Assembly: GCA_023897205.1 (NCBI GenBank)
Contig: JAHWDD010000026.1
Coordinates: forward strand, 1 to 64,000
Reading direction: 5' to 3'
From: Exophiala sp. HKRS030
Taxonomy: Eukaryota > Ascomycota > Eurotiomycetes > Chaetothyriales > Herpotrichiellaceae
Length of the DNA: 64,000 bases
The notes under the pieces were generated by a model, which made no database searches, had not been told where the DNA came from, and worked only from the letters and a program-made list of their open reading frames with translations. This document shows positions 60,160 through 64,000 of the stretch, one piece after another. Every line of letters begins with the position of its first letter. Position 1 is the stretch's first letter. The translations under genes and the position numbers were made by a program.

Positions 60160-61015
60160 GGGAGGATGTATCGCAGTCGATTTATGTGTGGGGACAAGAT
60201 CATCGTTATACCTGCTCTCGAGAAAGAGAATGTGTCTTGGGTGCTTGAGGATTTGCCAGAGTAAGTCAGACGATGCCCACTCACAGTTTTGGTTTTGGTT
60301 ATGCTAAACTGCATGTGCTCGCAGTTGGAAACATGCAATCTACACAGTCAACCCTTCGCAACCACCTGGGGAGCATAGCGACATGCTCAATACGCCCGTG
60401 ACAAAGGACGCGAGGCCCTGGCATATTTGAGCTACATCATCGACAACTATAATTCTAGTATTCCCTCCATAGTTGCCTTCCTACATGCACATCGTAACGG
60501 GTTCTTCCAAGCATGGCACGTGGATACTCCGTTGCACGATTAATGTGGCCGCTACGCGGAGCCTTTGATTGGATTATGTCAAAAAAATGGGTTATGTCAA
60601 CCTCAGATGCAACTGGAATCCAGGCTGCAACAGGGCCTCGAGGCCTAATCCACATATCAACGGCGAGGTCTGGCGGGAGTTTTTCGATGGGACATCGACC
60701 CCTGTGTCTGTCAGAATCGCGCTGGCCCCGCCTCCATCCCAGGCATCTCCTCGTTGGAGGATAGAGAAAAGCTGCTGTACACGAAGGTAAGGACGCCTTG
60801 TTGCGCTCAATTCGCAGTCACGAGGGAACAGATCCACGAGAGGCCGGTGGCGGACTACATCAAAATTCGTCGTTGGGTAATGGATATGGACAAAGATGAT
60901 GCGCACAGTGGCCGCGTAATGGAAGTATCTGTGGCACGTGATTTTTGGGAGGGAAGCTGCTCAGTACGTGTTGCTGCGGGTTTCCGAATAGCGTTTATTA
61001 ACCATTGGTCGTAGT
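60160..61015 (+). pseudogene. DUF3431 family protein, multiply broken
   Basis: Pieces on the plus strand are IIVIPALEKENVSWVLEDLP, an intron (GTAAGT to CTCGCAG, about 60261-60325), WKHAIYTVNP, a one-base loss near 60405, then REALAYLSYIIDNYN and AFLHAHRNGFFQAWHVDTPL. A TAA follows, then a frame with LRLDYV read as TGA-LDYV, VKKMGYVNLRCNWNPGCN, and CCAQFAVTREQIHERPVADY. A further frame change precedes the family end (MEYLWHVIFGREA in a different frame). DUF3431 proteins are fungal and uncharacterised. Four or more lesions make it a clear pseudogene. Confidence 0.7.
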
Positions 61016-62880
61016 TGTCCTGGCCCAGTTGACTGTTATTTTCAAGTTTACGGCCGCTGCTAGAATGGTCCAGCAAAGCTCCCAGGTCTGCTAGAGGCTT
61101 AGGGTTCCTCAAGGAGGGAATCCACTCGACGGTCCGGGAACAGTTTCTTCAATACGGCGCGAACGGATGTTTTCGACCATGCTGCGCCATTAGACTTCCT
61201 TCTAGGAGACCACACTGGGGTATGAAGGTCTAAGTGCTTGATATTGACATGCTATGCTTTTCATTGACTGCCGTGTCTACCTTAATGCACCCCACCGCTT
61301 CAGCGTACGCTGAAGCAGGATATATGGTTTCAATATGGCAGGGATTATCCTGCTGACCAGTCCGATTTCGGCGGTTGAGCGCTGCTAGGTAGTCTTGACA
61401 AGCTTCTCACGGAACGACTAACCCTCTGCTCTCGCACGTCTGCAGGCATCTCGGCTGAATCTTCAACATCTATTATTGCGGCCCTCGACTGCCCTAACTT
61501 AAGTCTTCGACTCATGCTTCTTGCTGGGGCAGTCTTGCAGCTGCATCATCTGCGCCCTCCGAATCATTAATTCCAGGGGAGAGATGCGTGTCGAATAAGT
61601 GCTTCACCCTTTCGCCTTCTACGAACCCTCGGCCCGCGCTGCATACGGAGGGGCTTCACAAAGCACCAATTCGAGATTACTTAGCAGCGAAGTGAGAGTC
61701 GGCCCTCATGCAAATTGCTCGCTGAGAAATACGTCCCATCAGTCGCAGGTTATATCTCCGCTTCTTTCTCGCGACGAGAGGGGTCTGGCAGTCAATGCAC
61801 TGGTTGTAATGTGACCGGTCCATTCTAGCAGTGTTATCCCGTCGATCGACCGCTGCATGATTTTCGGCATGTGAGGACTGATGCCGAGAGAGTGTGCTAC
61901 ATCGCTGAGCTGGATGCCCACCACGAGTGGAACAAGTAGATGGTGGCGAGTATTCTGCCTCGAGCGGCAGGCTCAGTGAGCTCGTTCACGGTTAGACCAT
62001 ACATATCGTGTTTGCCGTAATATATAACACAACGAAAGTGAATGTCGAATTCGCTCATAGCTGTCGATGAAAGAGTACGCGTCAAGATCCCTGCCAGCCT
62101 CCCAACGCAAAAAAAGCCACACGCGAGAGGAAAAGTCGACCTGTCCGGCGCAGGACTCGAAAAGTCTGCCAGGTTAGGGGTATGAAGATTATGGCAAGAT
62201 CGTTTCTTGCAGCGTCCAAAACGACAGCGTACAAGTCCCAGCGTCAGCAGCAGTGGCAACGCAATATAGACGAAGTCGTCATTAAAACCATCAATTAGCG
62301 GAGATCGAACCCCCGAGCAAACCATAGGGCCACAAGTTCGGTTCTTCAATCGTATAATATCACTCTGGACGGGCGCCGTAGATACGCTGGCGTGTAGTAG
62401 TGGCACGTGACGTGGAGGCTGCAAGACCACGTGATTTGCATCCTTGGAAAGGGCGGACTACGGAGAACGAGTAAGTGTCCGCTAGGCGTAAGATAGTTAC
62501 TGGCGACTACGTCTCACACGATGATTTATTCGGCATAACAGCACAGAGAATTAAGAATGGCAGCGAAAGGATATTGTATTTGCTAGGTATTCACTAGAAG
62601 AAGCCATAGCGAAGAAGGCATTTGCTCTGGCCGTATCCGCGAAGCTATGACACTCCACCTCCTTGATTCGACAACCTTTGGCAGGGTAGTCTGGGCGGGA
62701 GTTAAAAGTCACTAACCGTCTACCGATCTTCTGTATATGGTGCGAGTCATGATGTGCTGACAAACCACCAGCAAATGGGAACGACAAGTCGTAAGCAGAT
62801 GAGGCCCGATCGGTGGAGTTGCGTACTAGATCGAGACTCATCGGCGAAGATAGCGCACTTATCCAAGATTCGAGGTGCTC
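61016..62880. other. No supported gene; contains a perfect 20-bp palindrome
   Basis: A perfect palindrome GCTTCAGCGTACGCTGAAGC lies at 61297-61316. Minus-strand frames at 61739-62430 (LTVNELTEPAARGRIL is vaguely transporter-like) could not be assigned. Confidence 0.4.
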
Positions 62881-63570
62881 CAATCAGTCGATACCATACA
62901 TGATCTTTGATTGCTCACGTTCAAATGCAGCTTTCTTCTTCTGCAGGTCTTCGGTCGTCACGTCTGCGAGGGGCATGTAGCACGTGTATGCGCAGAAGCA
63001 TGGCCTAGCGGACTTGGAGGACAGGTTGTAGTGAGGCGTGCCGAGTCCCCGAGCAGTAGGTCCTTGCAAACATCGGAATCCGGGCTTGGTGCGGTCCTGG
63101 TCTTGATGCGGCCATGAGGTGTTGGGCGGGAGGTCTTTGCGGTTGGAGAATCCAAAGTTGACGGCGTCGAAGGATACGATGTGGTCTTCGGTCTGGTAGG
63201 CTTTGGTGAAGGCATCGATGACGCCCGCCTCGGATCGGACTTTCCAGGCAAAATCTTCGTGGTTGACGGCGTAGCGCATGCACATGCCCTTATTGTTGAT
63301 CAGGGGCAGTTTGTCTGCTTGCACTGTGCTAGGGTCGTTGCGGTCGAAGCCTGGATTGAAGCCATCGAGGTACGGGTACATGTCTGAGGCGTTTTGGTCG
63401 GCACGCTCGCGAGGTATCGCTCCCATGACTATGGCATACTCATCACGCACGAGGTCTTCGTACCATGAGTCTTTTACAGACGCAATGGGCAGAAGCTGGC
63501 GAGCGGTTATCGTCGTCGTAGATGGGGGCGATTGTAGTTGTGGTTGTGGTGGACATGTTGGACGGAAGTT
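62881..63570 (-). pseudogene. Phytanoyl-CoA-dioxygenase-like fungal protein, frameshift and internal deletion
   Basis: From the minus-strand ATG near 63557 (MSTTTTTTIAPIYDDDN) one frame change is needed to reach ASVKDSWYEDL and VRDEYAIVMGAIPRERADQN. Then come NKGMCMRYAVNHEDFAWKVR, VSFDAVNFGFSNRKDLPPNT, SWPHQDQD (H-x-D iron pair) and KPGFRCLQG. After that the expected middle is missing and the frame jumps to CAYTCYMPLADVTTEDLQKK with a shortened end. The distal iron His/Arg region is absent, so the protein would be inactive. Intact relatives are 2-oxoglutarate Fe(II) oxygenases. Confidence 0.65.
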
Positions 63571-64000
63571 GTTTGAATTTGATAGGCTTGCTCGCTGTTG
63601 AGTGAGGATGATAGTATGACTCTGAGCATTCGATATCTGGAGTCAGTCTTCTTGAACTCATATAAGTGTTGTCTTTTGTACCATGAGCACTCAACATCCC
63701 GCACTCGGCCCCCTCATCATCGATCTGGCGGAATGAACATGTATGAGCCACTCAATGTCGGCTGAAGCCGATGGTTGTTAGGTCGGCTGGCGGTTGGCGG
63801 CTGGCGAAGGACTGGGATGCCGGAATACGGAATATAAATCAGCCCCTCCGGGGCCCATTCACCCGCCAGTACGGCACCGGGGTTGTGGCGCCTGTGGGCG
63901 GTGAGACTGCTTGATGACTGTTGAATCGCCGGCAACCTGAATGGGCGGGCAAAACCTGAGCCGGATATTTTGGATTTTTGCTGACGTATTGCATCCGCCC
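63571..64000. other. No supported gene
   Basis: Contains the region upstream of the dioxygenase-like pseudogene and short frames without domains. Confidence 0.45.

Noticed and set aside
62285..62365. tRNA-His-like segment (GGTTCGATC with CTTGTGG)
   Set aside because: T-stem mismatches and non-complementary acceptor ends; cannot fold as a cloverleaf.
61739..62430. Possible sugar-transporter fragment on the minus strand
   Set aside because: A few residues look like an MFS motif, but no membrane segments or second motif support it.

Overview
The window is nuclear DNA of a filamentous ascomycete (Pezizomycotina). The evidence is short spliceosomal introns (about 48-93 nt, GTRNGT donors, CTRAC-like branch sites, CAG/TAG acceptors) and fungus-specific families: a Zn2Cys6/Fungal_trans regulator, WOPR (Gti1/Pac2) proteins, NADP mannitol dehydrogenase, fungal NACHT proteins with a PigL_N-type start, DUF829, DUF3431 and a Tad-like LINE. 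I cannot name the genus. Intact genes are scattered among many broken gene copies, as in accessory or subtelomeric fungal DNA.

Left part (1-36 kb). A one-exon protein joins a JmjC (demethylase-type) domain to a C-terminal SET (methyltransferase-type) domain (1380-4550). Two broken WOPR copies in direct orientation follow (6.3-7.1 and 11.0-11.7 kb); a third lies inverted at 33.8-34.6 kb. Intact or near-intact genes are a FHA-protein kinase-KilA-N/APSES-like fusion (12.3-14.8 kb), a coiled-coil fungal protein (15.1-17.0 kb), an acidic nuclear-looking protein (29.1-31.2 kb) and a four-exon SEC14 protein (31.3-32.5 kb). Between them lie relics: IFI6-like, kinase-like, TPR, DUF7924-like, UDP-glucose 4-epimerase, GH78 rhamnosidase-like, aminoglycoside-phosphotransferase-like joined to a NACHT N-terminus, LINE, alcohol dehydrogenase, a candidate solo LTR and DUF829.

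Centre (36.4-43.1 kb). This is the most notable region. A 9-exon bacterial-type molybdopterin oxidoreductase (NasA/NapA/formate-dehydrogenase-like) lies next to a stand-alone MoeA (molybdenum insertion) and a MobA (molybdopterin-guanine-dinucleotide synthesis). Known eukaryotic molybdenum enzymes use Mo-MPT, not MGD, so these three genes look like a transferred and domesticated bis-MGD enzyme with its own cofactor supply. The oxidoreductase and moeA are divergent over a shared promoter region; moeA and mobA converge with about 70 bp between stops.

Right part (43-64 kb). It holds a broken BBE-like FAD oxidase, a small acidic two-exon protein, a SET fragment related to the 1.4-kb gene, an arrestin-like gene, an intact 723-aa Zn2Cys6 regulator (51.8-54.2 kb) with a decayed relative of its 3' end beside it, a 58-aa ORF, a mannitol dehydrogenase with one frameshift, an intact DUF488 protein, and DUF3431 and phytanoyl-CoA-dioxygenase-like pseudogenes. 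Exon coordinates were worked out by eye from splice consensus and frame; alignment and RNA support were not available.
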